Of a stretch of DNA of 37,617 nt, positions 30,949 through 37,617 are shown one piece after another (positions within the stretch are counted from its first letter, which is position 1; every line of letters starts with the position of its first letter). A program made the translations under genes and the position numbers. The notes under the pieces are model-generated. The model was not told the DNA's origin. It saw only the letters and a program-made list of their open reading frames with translations, and did no database searches. The DNA lies in assembly GCA_015522195.1 (NCBI GenBank), contig WAMS01000081.1, positions 1 through 37,617 on the forward strand, in the 5' to 3' direction. The DNA is from Geoglobus sp. Its GTDB lineage: Archaea > Halobacteriota > Archaeoglobi > Archaeoglobales > Archaeoglobaceae.

Positions 30949-31914
30949 TCACCCTCTTGATATGTTTTCCCTCAGGATCAGTTTTATATCGCAGCTCTCA
31001 ATTCTTCTGATTACCGAACATGTTATTTTTTCAGGATCGATAATTTTATCGTATCTCACAAGCATGTGGCTGTCAAAGAATGGATTTCCCGTACCTGCTC
31101 TGAAAAGACTCTCACACTCCAGAAAACAGCTTCCAAACTTGAGCTCATCGACCATTGATGGTGTTGCGATCATTGCATTGTCTGTGCCAATCAACCACCT
31201 CTCATATTCGGAAAGAATTCTGTAATTTTTCAGGTTGAAGACTCCAAAAAATGCATTTGAGCGTAGGCAAGATACGATGTAGATCTCCATATCCATTGCC
31301 CTTCTCAGCTGTTTTCCATCTGCCCTGTTCATATGGATGAGGAAGTCAGGTTCCAGATTGAGGGCAGCATCCACATCCTTTTCATTGACTTCTCCAGCAT
31401 GTATCGCAAATATCAGCTTTCTCTTTCTTGCAATGTCTCTGCATTCTTCAAGAAATGAAAAACTGTGATCCCTCGTGCTGCTGAAGTTAAATCCTCCTGA
31501 AAGTTCAGCAAGCATTTCCGCTTCCTCCAAGTTCAGAGGTCTTGAAAGTGCAGTCAGAATTCTTTCCGGATCGGCCTTCATGTAGAGCCTGTAACCATCA
31601 ATACCTCCTTCTCTGAATTCAAGGGATGTGGATGATGTTCTCTTTATCAGATCTATCGCCTTTTTCATTCCTCTCAGGATCGTTCTTTCATCTGTCTCGT
31701 GGAGTTTTTTGAATTTATACCCATTAGGACCGACAAGTCTTTCAAGTGAAATTCTCGGAGCTTCGATAAAGGAATCCCCTACGTGTGTGTGGGCATTGAA
31801 AAATGATGGCATCAGAATGTAATCGGGGTCAAGGTCTGCATGTTCAAATTTCCATCCGTTGTCTTCTATCAGATAACCTGTTTCACCGCTTTCTAAATCC
31901 AACACTCTGAACAT
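30949..31914 (-). CDS. Amidohydrolase-superfamily protein
   Basis: A 321-aa metal-dependent hydrolase with the cytosine-deaminase/adenosine-deaminase style layout. Metal ligands are visible: SFFNAHTHVGDS (HxH, about residue 41), FAIHAGE (His, about residue 171), LIHMNRADG and LIGTDNAMIA (Asp, about residue 245). The short N- and C-terminal beta parts suggest a composite domain. It may deaminate a nucleobase-like substrate or hydrolyse an amide; the substrate is unknown. The ATG is about 26 nt from a TATA-like element that lies in the 38-bp space shared with the divergent Sec61-beta gene. Confidence 0.82.
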   Translation of the reverse strand: MFRVLDLESGETGYLIEDNGWKFEHADLDPDYILMPSFFNAHTHVGDSFIEAPRISLERLVGPNGYKFKKLHETDERTILRGMKKAIDLIKRTSSTSLEFREGGIDGYRLYMKADPERILTALSRPLNLEEAEMLAELSGGFNFSSTRDHSFSFLEECRDIARKRKLIFAIHAGEVNEKDVDAALNLEPDFLIHMNRADGKQLRRAMDMEIYIVSCLRSNAFFGVFNLKNYRILSEYERWLIGTDNAMIATPSMVDELKFGSCFLECESLFRAGTGNPFFDSHMLVRYDKIIDPEKITCSVIRRIESCDIKLILRENISRG

Positions 31915-31952
31915 AGCAAAATTAAAATACAGTCAGCTTAATATCATTATCC

Positions 31953-32126
31953 ATGCCAAAGAAGGATTCATCACCACCTTTAATGTCCTCAGCAGGTATA
32001 ATGAGGTACTTTGAAGAGGAGAAAACGCAGATCAAGATAAGCCCCAAGGCAGTTCTGGCTTTCGGTCTTGTTATTGGATTTCTCACAATAATTCTCAATG
32101 CATATTATGGGCTCTGGCCAGGTTAA
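31953..32126 (+). CDS. Protein translocase Sec61-beta subunit (SecG)
   Basis: The archaeal Sec61-beta homologue, 57 aa. It has the conserved cytosolic head (PKKDSSPPLMSSAGIMRYFE), the IKISPKAVLAFG lead, and one C-terminal membrane helix (FGLVIGFLTIILNAYYGLWP). It sits beside SecY and SecE in the translocation channel. Its start and the divergent amidohydrolase start are only 38 bp apart, so their promoters must overlap. A TATA-like element about 28 nt upstream suggests a leaderless mRNA. The EngB start overlaps its end by 20 nt. Confidence 0.95.
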   Translation: MPKKDSSPPLMSSAGIMRYFEEEKTQIKISPKAVLAFGLVIGFLTIILNAYYGLWPG

Positions 32127-32697
32127 CGCTGAAATCATTTTCTGTGGAAGATCAAACGTTGGAAAGTCAACGCTCTTTTCTCATCTTTTTGGAGTTAGGG
32201 TGAGAAAGGGGAAAAAACCCGGTACAACAATAGAACCGAACTTCTACAGATACAGGGATTTTCTGGCAACAGACCTCCCCGGGTTTGGGTATATGAAAGG
32301 ACGGAGTGATGAATTTGTTGAGAGGGTAAAGGATTTTATTGTTGGGTACATCGAGGAAAACTCCTACAGAATATGGGCAGGTGTTGTTGTGATAGATTCA
32401 GGGGCTTTCAGAGAAATCGTGGAGAGGTGGGAATCAAGGGGATACATCCCTGTTGAAATCGAAATGGTTGATTTCCTGAAAGATCTGGATATAGAAGTTT
32501 TTATCTGCGCGAACAAGATGGACAGGGTTAGAAACAGAAAAGAAACCCTGAAATACATCTCTGAAAAAACAGGAATTACGCCTGAGATGATCTTTCCATG
32601 TGTTGCAAAAACTGGAGAGGTGGGCAGTATAAAAGATGCCCTGAAAAACGTTGTGATGCAGAGGGGCAGAAGTGATTTGTTGACTGTCTTTAAATAA
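32107..32697 (+). CDS. engB: EngB-type GTP-binding protein
   Basis: A 196-aa GTPase of the YihA/EngB family, thought to act in ribosome assembly. Motifs are G1 GRSNVGKST, G2 region GKKPGTT, G3 DLPGFGYM and G4 NKMD. The final G5 is less distinct (CVAKTGEV). The GxxxxGK[ST] loop and the EngB-specific PGTTIEPNFYRY are typical. I chose ATG 32107 (MGSGQVNAEI) over 32098, both within the Sec61-beta end, so it is a coupled gene. Confidence 0.92.
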   Translation: MGSGQVNAEIIFCGRSNVGKSTLFSHLFGVRVRKGKKPGTTIEPNFYRYRDFLATDLPGFGYMKGRSDEFVERVKDFIVGYIEENSYRIWAGVVVIDSGAFREIVERWESRGYIPVEIEMVDFLKDLDIEVFICANKMDRVRNRKETLKYISEKTGITPEMIFPCVAKTGEVGSIKDALKNVVMQRGRSDLLTVFK

Positions 32698-32774
32698 TAT
32701 CCCGTGCAACATTTAAATTCATTCTCAGAGAAGATTAATATAGGGAAAAAACAGAAAATATACTGTGATCGATT

Positions 32775-32936
32775 ATGAGGAGGTTTAACTGGAGACTGTT
32801 CAAAAGAAAGGGAACGAAGAAAGAAGTTATGAAGGATGAAAAGCTGCTCATGAAAAATGTCGATGATATTAAAAATCCAGTGGAAAATAGAGACATCCAT
32901 GAAGTTGCAAGAGAAATCCTTCCGGAAGAGGATTGA
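32775..32936 (+). CDS. Small basic protein of unknown function
   Basis: A 53-aa ORF with a TATA-like TTAATATAGGG about 40 nt upstream and GTGATC before the ATG. It is very basic at the start (MRRFNWRLFKRKGTKKEVMK) and then acidic, ending EILPEED. I do not recognise a family. It overlaps the ThiS/MoaD-like gene, so both may be one transcript. Modest confidence that it is translated. Confidence 0.5.
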   Translation: MRRFNWRLFKRKGTKKEVMKDEKLLMKNVDDIKNPVENRDIHEVAREILPEED

Positions 32937-33150
32937 GGTTAAATTAACTTTTTTGGGTGGTTTCGAGTTCAGGGAAAAAGTTATCGAGGTTGAAGAAGGG
33001 AAAACGTATTCGGATATTTTAGAGGATCTGGGAATTAATCCGGAAACAGTGATTGTTGTAAGAGAAACAGACCCTGTTCCCATTGATTCTAAAGCATCAG
33101 AGGGTGAGGTAAAGGTTCTCAGAGTAATTTCGGGTGGAAATGCCTCATAA
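32899..33150 (+). CDS. ThiS/MoaD-like ubiquitin-fold protein
   Basis: About 84 aa (start uncertain: ATG 32899 overlaps the previous gene by 38 nt, and the conserved part begins at RIEVKLTFLG). The beta-grasp pattern is visible in KLTFLGGFEFREKVIEVEEG, YSDILEDLGINPETVIVV and VKVLRVISGGNAS. The GG near the C-terminus, followed by three residues NAS, is the diglycine site used by sulfur-carrier or SAMP-type modifiers. The extra residues would need removal before activation, or the protein is not conjugated. Sulfur transfer (thiamine or molybdopterin) or protein modification are the candidate roles. Confidence 0.65.
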   Translation: MKLQEKSFRKRIEVKLTFLGGFEFREKVIEVEEGKTYSDILEDLGINPETVIVVRETDPVPIDSKASEGEVKVLRVISGGNAS

Positions 33151-33232
33151 TGAGGGAAACTTTATTATCGGAAATCAAAACATTAATAAATTGTAGAACA
33201 CAGTCTCAATACCACCGGGAGATGTGGAATAA

Positions 33233-33832
33233 ATGATGAGAAATTATCTGATTATTGCGGAATCTGGATTTGGAGGTGTGTCTCTTGGGTATAATATATG
33301 CACAAGGCTATCTGATAATATAATCTGGTTCTTTTCTGAAAATCCCCTTACGGTAAAGAGAATAATTAATTCCTACAATACAAAGCCAAAAATTCAGTCA
33401 TTCAGTTCAAGAAATTTCAATATCGCAAATCTCAATGAGATCAATATAATTCTGTCAAAAACCATCGACACATACAGGGGTAGAACGTCGGTTTATCTCA
33501 GTCTCATATCCGAGCTGATTCTTGTTCACGGACTCGAAAAGACCTACCTTTTTCTTTCAAATCTCATGAATAAGGTCGAGGGAAAGGATGGAGCTGTTAT
33601 CGGTTTGATGGTCAGGCATGCCCAGAGTGTGAGAGACATAGTTCTCATTTCAAGACTGTTTTCAGACATCTTTCACCTTGAAACAGAATTCAATGATGGC
33701 AAACCGGAACTGAAACTCAGATCTGAAATGCCGATAAATGAAAAGTTTATATTTGATGTTTATTACTCGGAGTACAGGATTGAGCTCCCCGGCGAGATTA
33801 TGGATTACATAGCAAGAGCAGAGGATGGATAG
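33233..33832 (+). CDS. Unrecognised archaeal protein
   Basis: A 199-aa protein with a KaiC/RecA-like alternation of helices and strands but no P-loop. The N-terminal region is YLIIAESGFGGVSLGYNI, a central stretch reads SLISELILVHGLEKTYLFLS, and the C-terminal half is beta-rich (ELKLRSEMPINEKFIFDVYY). I do not recognise it, though it is in the style of the inactive RecA-fold DUF835 type. GGGAGATGTGG precedes the ATG. It lies between the ThiS-like gene and the zinc-ribbon gene, with no further link visible. Confidence 0.6.
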   Translation: MMRNYLIIAESGFGGVSLGYNICTRLSDNIIWFFSENPLTVKRIINSYNTKPKIQSFSSRNFNIANLNEINIILSKTIDTYRGRTSVYLSLISELILVHGLEKTYLFLSNLMNKVEGKDGAVIGLMVRHAQSVRDIVLISRLFSDIFHLETEFNDGKPELKLRSEMPINEKFIFDVYYSEYRIELPGEIMDYIARAEDG

Positions 33833-33878
33833 TTTGTTCGGTGATTAATTTTTTATAGTTCATCAGCAAGTGGAAAAC

Positions 33879-34073
33879 ATGCCAGGAATAATACCCCACA
33901 GACACTGCATTGTCTGTGGCAAGGCGATTGAGCTGGAAGAAGTGTTTTGTGGAAAGGAATGTGAGCAGAAGTACGACGAGGACAGAAAAAAACAGAGGAA
34001 TTACATTGTTTTCATGTTTGCAATGCTGTTTGGGATACTCTTCCTGATGATGTTTTCAAATTTCGGTGGCTGA
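33879..34073 (+). CDS. DUF2116-type zinc-ribbon membrane protein
   Basis: A 64-aa protein. The N-terminal zinc ribbon has CIVCGKAI and CGKEC (with a preceding HRH), followed by a charged linker and one C-terminal membrane helix (YIVFMFAMLFGILFLMMF). The type is common in archaea, function unknown. I chose ATG 33879 because TTTTTTATAG lies about 25 nt upstream (leaderless). The last 18 nt overlap the convergent TyrA-AroQ-PheA gene. Confidence 0.75.
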   Translation: MPGIIPHRHCIVCGKAIELEEVFCGKECEQKYDEDRKKQRNYIVFMFAMLFGILFLMMFSNFGG

Positions 34074-35939
34074 AGCAGCACCAAAAACGTCAAGACTTTC
34101 AATCTTTTTGAAAACACCTGCAATTTTGCAGAATGTGGTTCTGATTTTCAGCTGTTCCACAACCTCTTCATCAAGTCTTTTTTCAGCCTCTGCAAAGAAC
34201 ACGTAATCTCCCAGTCTGCTGCCTGAGGGTCTGCTTTCAAGCTTTCTGAGATTTATCCCGTGTTTGTAGAAAACTTCAAGAACGCTGTAGAGCGCTCCCG
34301 GTCTGTCATCTACTCCGAAAAATATGCATGTAATCTCTCCATTCTCTGAATCCCCATCTGGTCTCCTGATTATATAGAATCTTGTTCTGTTGGGTGTTTT
34401 AGTGTGTATGTCTCTTTTGATAATGTGGAGTCTGTAGAGTTTTGCAGCAAGCTCAGATGCTATTGCAGCTGAGGTCTCATCAAGCATCTCTATCGCCTCA
34501 CTTGTGCTCCTGGTGTATCTTATTTCGGCATGGGGAATGTAGTTGTTTATGAACTCAGAGCACTGTGCTATTGCCTGGGGATGAGAGAATACTGTTTTTA
34601 TTTCCTTCAGACTCAGATTTCTCTTTCCAACAAGATTGTGCCTTATTTCCGATTCGTATTCGGCAAAAACCTCAACTTCGTATTTCATGAGAGAGTCAAG
34701 GGTCTGGATCACGGTGCCGTGCAGGGAATTTTCAACAGGAATCAGCCCAAAATCTGCATCACCGGTTTCAACAGCCTTGAACACATCCTCAACACTGTTC
34801 CGGTATATTATCGGGAGTCTGGATCCAGCAAGTCTCAATGCCGCCTCTTCTGTGTAGCTCCCATGGGGTCCAAGAACTGCAATCTTCTTTCTGACACCGA
34901 GAGTTCTGTATTCCTCTTCCTTTGTCAGTTTCATTATATTTTCAAATATCTCGGATACATAAAGGGGATTCAGTGATGTCCTGCCTGTGATTTCCCTGAT
35001 CTTCACATCTTCAATCTGAGCTATCTCAACAGGCTGATTGAGTTTTCTCTTTTCAAGTGCAACCTTTTTGCCTGCAAAAACCCTTCTCTCCACAAGCCTG
35101 AGAATCAGAGAATCGAGAGCCCGGATATATCCTCTGAGCTCATCTATGCTCTGAACCTCAACCGTTGCCTTGTACGAATCCAGGATGAATGTCGAATCTT
35201 TATAGTTGCTGAACTCTTTTCTGAGATCTTCCACAAGTGTTCTGAAGTTTTCCCTGTCTTTCAGTATTTCATCGAGGAGTCTTGCATTTTCGATTATTTC
35301 AAGTCTTGTTTTTTCTGCATTATTCAGAATATGGTAGTACATACTCCAGTCCTGATTTATTATCCGGCTTGCAAGCTTGTGCAGTATTAGAAAAATCGGT
35401 GAGGCAATCTCATATTGATTTTTGAACCTGCCTCTCAGGGTGAGAGCAAACAGGAAAAGGAGAAAATGTGCGGTTCCCTGAATTTCTGCCATTTTTCTGT
35501 CATGCTCACTGTAGGACAGATTTGAAATAATTGCTCCTGCTTTTCTGAACTCCTCCAGAATGGCATCCTCTTCATGCCTGCCACTTCGCTCAACAACAAC
35601 TATGTTTGAGAGGCCTATCTCACTTTCGGGACCGAACATGGGATGAATGCTCATGTACTGGAGGGCATGACTCTCAAGAAACGGGATAGAAGTTGATTTT
35701 ATTGTTGCAATATCAACAACAAGAGCTCCCCTGTTCAGCTCAGCAATCTTTTTCACAGCCTCTTCAATTGAATCCATTGGGACGCAGAGAAAAATAACAT
35801 CAAAATCTGTCACTTCTCTTTCCTCTATTTCGCTCAGATCACTGTTGATGTCGTAGCATCTGACGTAATATCCTCTTGCAGCAAAAAAATCCCTGAATAT
35901 TCTTCCCATACCTCCCATTCCGTAAATCAGAATCTTCAT
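34056..35939 (-). CDS. Trifunctional prephenate dehydrogenase/chorismate mutase/prephenate dehydratase
   Basis: A 627-aa fusion carrying out both branches from chorismate to the phenylalanine and tyrosine precursors. Residues 1 to about 250 are TyrA: the nucleotide loop LIYGMGGMGRIFRDFF and the HPMFGPE segment. Residues about 260-345 are the AroQ helical mutase (SIDELRGYIRALDSLILRLV). Residues about 355-530 are the dehydratase (KIAVLGPHGSYTEEAALRL, with the PNRTRFYII threonine motif). Residues about 540-625 are an ACT domain with GALYSVL and the ESRP motif that binds phenylalanine, so feedback inhibition is likely. This exact order is known in Archaeoglobus. It starts within the aroD stop (ATGA). 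Confidence 0.95.
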   Translation of the reverse strand: MKILIYGMGGMGRIFRDFFAARGYYVRCYDINSDLSEIEEREVTDFDVIFLCVPMDSIEEAVKKIAELNRGALVVDIATIKSTSIPFLESHALQYMSIHPMFGPESEIGLSNIVVVERSGRHEEDAILEEFRKAGAIISNLSYSEHDRKMAEIQGTAHFLLFLFALTLRGRFKNQYEIASPIFLILHKLASRIINQDWSMYYHILNNAEKTRLEIIENARLLDEILKDRENFRTLVEDLRKEFSNYKDSTFILDSYKATVEVQSIDELRGYIRALDSLILRLVERRVFAGKKVALEKRKLNQPVEIAQIEDVKIREITGRTSLNPLYVSEIFENIMKLTKEEEYRTLGVRKKIAVLGPHGSYTEEAALRLAGSRLPIIYRNSVEDVFKAVETGDADFGLIPVENSLHGTVIQTLDSLMKYEVEVFAEYESEIRHNLVGKRNLSLKEIKTVFSHPQAIAQCSEFINNYIPHAEIRYTRSTSEAIEMLDETSAAIASELAAKLYRLHIIKRDIHTKTPNRTRFYIIRRPDGDSENGEITCIFFGVDDRPGALYSVLEVFYKHGINLRKLESRPSGSRLGDYVFFAEAEKRLDEEVVEQLKIRTTFCKIAGVFKKIESLDVFGAASATEI

Positions 35940-36553
35940 ACAACACCCATCGATTTCAGAATTTTTCTTGCAGTGTATACATCATACTGCCCCGGAGCAA
36001 CAGGGGTGGAGATGGCACAGTATATGAAGGGGGAGCCGAGAATGAACGAGAGTATTCTTGTATAGGCAAAGGTTTTACCCATCAGGAATGCTATAACCCC
36101 CTCATACTCTGTGAGCAGTCTCACAATTTTAAGCACATCCTCCTTTCCATTTCCCATTGTGGCTATTTTGATGTAGTCCCCTCTTCTCCCTTCAACAATA
36201 TCTGCAAGAACGTCATACTCCGGAGTCTCGGACAGGTTGTGATATGATTCAACAATCTTTACTTTCTCAAATTTCAGAAAGGTGTCATCATCAACATCCG
36301 TCTCAATATCTACAAAATCTGAATGTCTCGAATATTTCAAAAGCAATTCAAGCCTTTTCTCTTCTTCCTCATCAAATCTGCCACCATCTTCCTTTCTTCT
36401 TATGGTAACTATTGAAGGTTTTTCGGTTCTGACCCTGTCATATTCGGGAAAGGACGGAAAGAGATCAAGTCTGAACTCTATTATATCTGCAACCCTTACA
36501 GCCTGGGATGCCTCGGCAAAACTTCTCACAGAAGCCACAAATTTACCCTTCAA
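35936..36553 (-). CDS. aroD: 3-dehydroquinate dehydratase, type I
   Basis: Third step of the shikimate pathway, 205 aa, a Schiff-base-forming type I enzyme. The N-terminal substrate site IIEFRLDLFP, the ESYHNLSETPE histidine (general base) and YIKIATMGNG with the Schiff-base lysine are visible, as well as ISTPVAPGQYD (substrate loop). The start is probably TTG 36553, with a GGAGGAG about 7 nt upstream; GTG 36538 is the alternative. It overlaps the stop of the upstream DHQ synthase II gene by 11 nt and the start of the trifunctional gene by 4. Confidence 0.93.
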   Translation of the reverse strand: MKGKFVASVRSFAEASQAVRVADIIEFRLDLFPSFPEYDRVRTEKPSIVTIRRKEDGGRFDEEEEKRLELLLKYSRHSDFVDIETDVDDDTFLKFEKVKIVESYHNLSETPEYDVLADIVEGRRGDYIKIATMGNGKEDVLKIVRLLTEYEGVIAFLMGKTFAYTRILSFILGSPFIYCAISTPVAPGQYDVYTARKILKSMGVV

Positions 36554-37520
36554 TTATGCTCTCCTCCACGGCAATCCCAAAGTGCCTTGCCTTTTCGCCA
36601 AGATACACAAGTATTTCGTCTCCCTCTTTTAGCTCAGCTACACTCACGTGCTCTCCATTAGAATTAACAAGCTTTATTGTTTCAGCATTTTGCAGGATCA
36701 CTGACCCTTTTCCTGCTTCATTCTCGGCTTTTAAGAGAATCATCGGTCTTTTTTCAATCTTCACCCTTCCAACAAAGCTTTTTCTCGTATTTCCATCGAA
36801 TCTCACTATCTCAATCTCATCCCCCGCTCTGAGCTCAGAGAGGTACCTTGTTTTCTCACCAACCTTTACATACGCATTAACACTTCCGGCATTTACTCTG
36901 AAAGGTCTTGATGAGACATATTCACTCTCCTCACTTTCGCTTGCCACGAGAAACATGAAACCTGCGCTGTTCCCAATAAGCATCCCTTCACCCACCTCCA
37001 TGAGTGATATCGTATCAATGCATACTCTGTCTCCCATTCCAAGTTTTCTTATCTCTGTAATTCTGGCTTTTGAAAGTATGACATTTCTCTGATCCTCAGC
37101 TATTTCTGTAAACTGCATAAGCTCATCTCTACTCTTTGGATAAACTGCAATTCCATCAGCTCCTGATTCCAGTGTGGTGAGTGCTGTTTCAGCCTCTTCA
37201 ACATCTCTCACGATTGCTATTATCTTGCCGCTGCTCTTCATTGCAATTATGTTTTCGAGTGGTATGATCTTCCAGTCATCAAAGTCAAGAAAGACCCTGG
37301 ATCTTGATCTTGCAATTTCTATTGCCTTTTCCTGATCGTCAGCTGATTTTATTCTGAATATCTGCACACCCTCTACTTCAATGTTGCCGAGCCTCTTTAC
37401 TCTCTCCCTGAACTCATCTCTGACCGCAACACCGGTAAAACCAAGTTCTATTGCATTTTTCACATTTTCCTTTACAGAATCCCATTTTTTTCCATCATCT
37501 ATCAGCCACAGTTCTTTCAT
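36543..37520 (-). CDS. aroB': 3-dehydroquinate synthase II
   Basis: Archaeal second enzyme of the ADH route to dehydroquinate, 325 aa; it oxidatively cyclises ADH to DHQ without the bacterial AroB. The N-terminus is MKELWLIDDGKKWDSVK, with a middle GMGDRVCIDTISLMEVGEGM and the family SSRPFRVNAGSVNAYV. I chose ATG 37520 with GGTG a few nt upstream. It overlaps the upstream ADH synthase by 26 nt and the aroD start by 11 nt, so the operon is tightly packed. Confidence 0.93.
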   Translation of the reverse strand: MKELWLIDDGKKWDSVKENVKNAIELGFTGVAVRDEFRERVKRLGNIEVEGVQIFRIKSADDQEKAIEIARSRSRVFLDFDDWKIIPLENIIAMKSSGKIIAIVRDVEEAETALTTLESGADGIAVYPKSRDELMQFTEIAEDQRNVILSKARITEIRKLGMGDRVCIDTISLMEVGEGMLIGNSAGFMFLVASESEESEYVSSRPFRVNAGSVNAYVKVGEKTRYLSELRAGDEIEIVRFDGNTRKSFVGRVKIEKRPMILLKAENEAGKGSVILQNAETIKLVNSNGEHVSVAELKEGDEILVYLGEKARHFGIAVEESIIEG

Positions 37521-37617
37521 ATACAACACCGTGAACTATTCTGCTCACTCTGAGCGCAAACTCCCTGGGATCATCGGCCTGAAAAACGTTTCTACCCATG
37601 GCTACTCCACTTGCTCC
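37495..37617 (-). CDS. aroA': 2-amino-3,7-dideoxy-D-threo-hept-6-ulosonate synthase, C-terminal part
   Basis: Only the last 40 residues are in the window. The ending GASGVAMGRNVFQADDP is the phosphate-binding end of a class I (DhnA-type) aldolase barrel, as in ADH synthase and archaeal fructose-bisphosphate aldolase. The overlap with DHQ synthase II identifies it as ADH synthase, the first step of the archaeal shikimate route. The gene enters from the right edge and its promoter is outside. Confidence 0.85.
   Translation of the reverse strand, partial: GASGVAMGRNVFQADDPREFALRVSRIVHGVVYERTVADR

Noticed and set aside
32364-33083. Long minus-strand open frame opposite EngB and the ThiS-like gene
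   Set aside because: It covers three plus-strand genes with recognisable motifs or signals, and its translation has no family features.
1-37617. CRISPR arrays, insertion sequences or replication origin
   Set aside because: No regularly spaced repeats, transposase-like frames or origin-type repeat clusters were seen by eye; a systematic repeat search was not possible.

Overview
This window reads as archaeal chromosome, most likely from the Archaeoglobales (Archaeoglobus/Ferroglobus/Geoglobus group). Archaeal markers are PriS, a Gins51-type GINS protein, eL42, eS27, SRP19, Sec61-beta, the archaeal dUTPase, the shikimate-pathway entry through ADH synthase and DHQ synthase II, TATA-box promoters about 25 nt upstream of start codons (leaderless mRNAs), and GGTGA ribosome-binding sites. 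The trifunctional TyrA-AroQ-PheA fusion points to Archaeoglobales, where this arrangement is known. The genus cannot be fixed from the sequence alone. No methanogenesis genes are present.

Layout. 1-6827: a catabolic island. It holds a TAXI-type TRAP importer (Tat-lipoprotein receptor plus fused permease, cut by the window edge), a UbiD-family decarboxylase, an AprA-like FAD protein with an AprB-like diferredoxin, and a divergently transcribed ribbon-helix-helix-like regulator over a palindrome. 6880-9579: an information-processing operon (priS, GINS, eL42, eS27, 8-oxoG glycosylase). 9603-14975: a DMT transporter, a minimal molybdopterin oxidoreductase, an Asp/Glu racemase-like protein, argB, a TIM-barrel protein and a GAF-PAS signalling protein without a kinase domain. 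14976-16729: a degraded provirus at a tRNA-Thr gene. It contains a truncated integrase whose frame runs out of the tRNA, a tail-assembly-chaperone pair joined by a canonical -1 slippery heptamer, a possible tail-protein remnant, and a RelE-type toxin-antitoxin pair in between.

16811-24649: a CobD-like aminotransferase, MTA phosphorylase with a phosphoribosyltransferase (purine salvage), a CBS-ParB-fold protein, hisE, SRP19, a tRNA G10 methyltransferase, a second DMT transporter, a DUF2284 protein, archaeal GAPDH and CooT. 24690-29380: a tungsten-type aldehyde ferredoxin oxidoreductase with its radical SAM maturase and a PAS histidine kinase. 29506-34073: DUF2150, SWIM zinc-finger, dUTPase, amidohydrolase, Sec61-beta, EngB, a ThiS/MoaD-like protein and small unknowns. 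34056-37617: the aromatic amino acid operon, transcribed leftward (ADH synthase, DHQ synthase II, aroD, tyrA-aroQ-pheA).

Most promising for new biology: (1) the regulated TRAP/UbiD/AprAB-like cluster, which looks like an uptake-and-decarboxylation route for an unknown carboxylate; (2) the provirus remnant with a tRNA-embedded split integrase and a GGGTTTT frameshift site in an archaeal tail chaperone.
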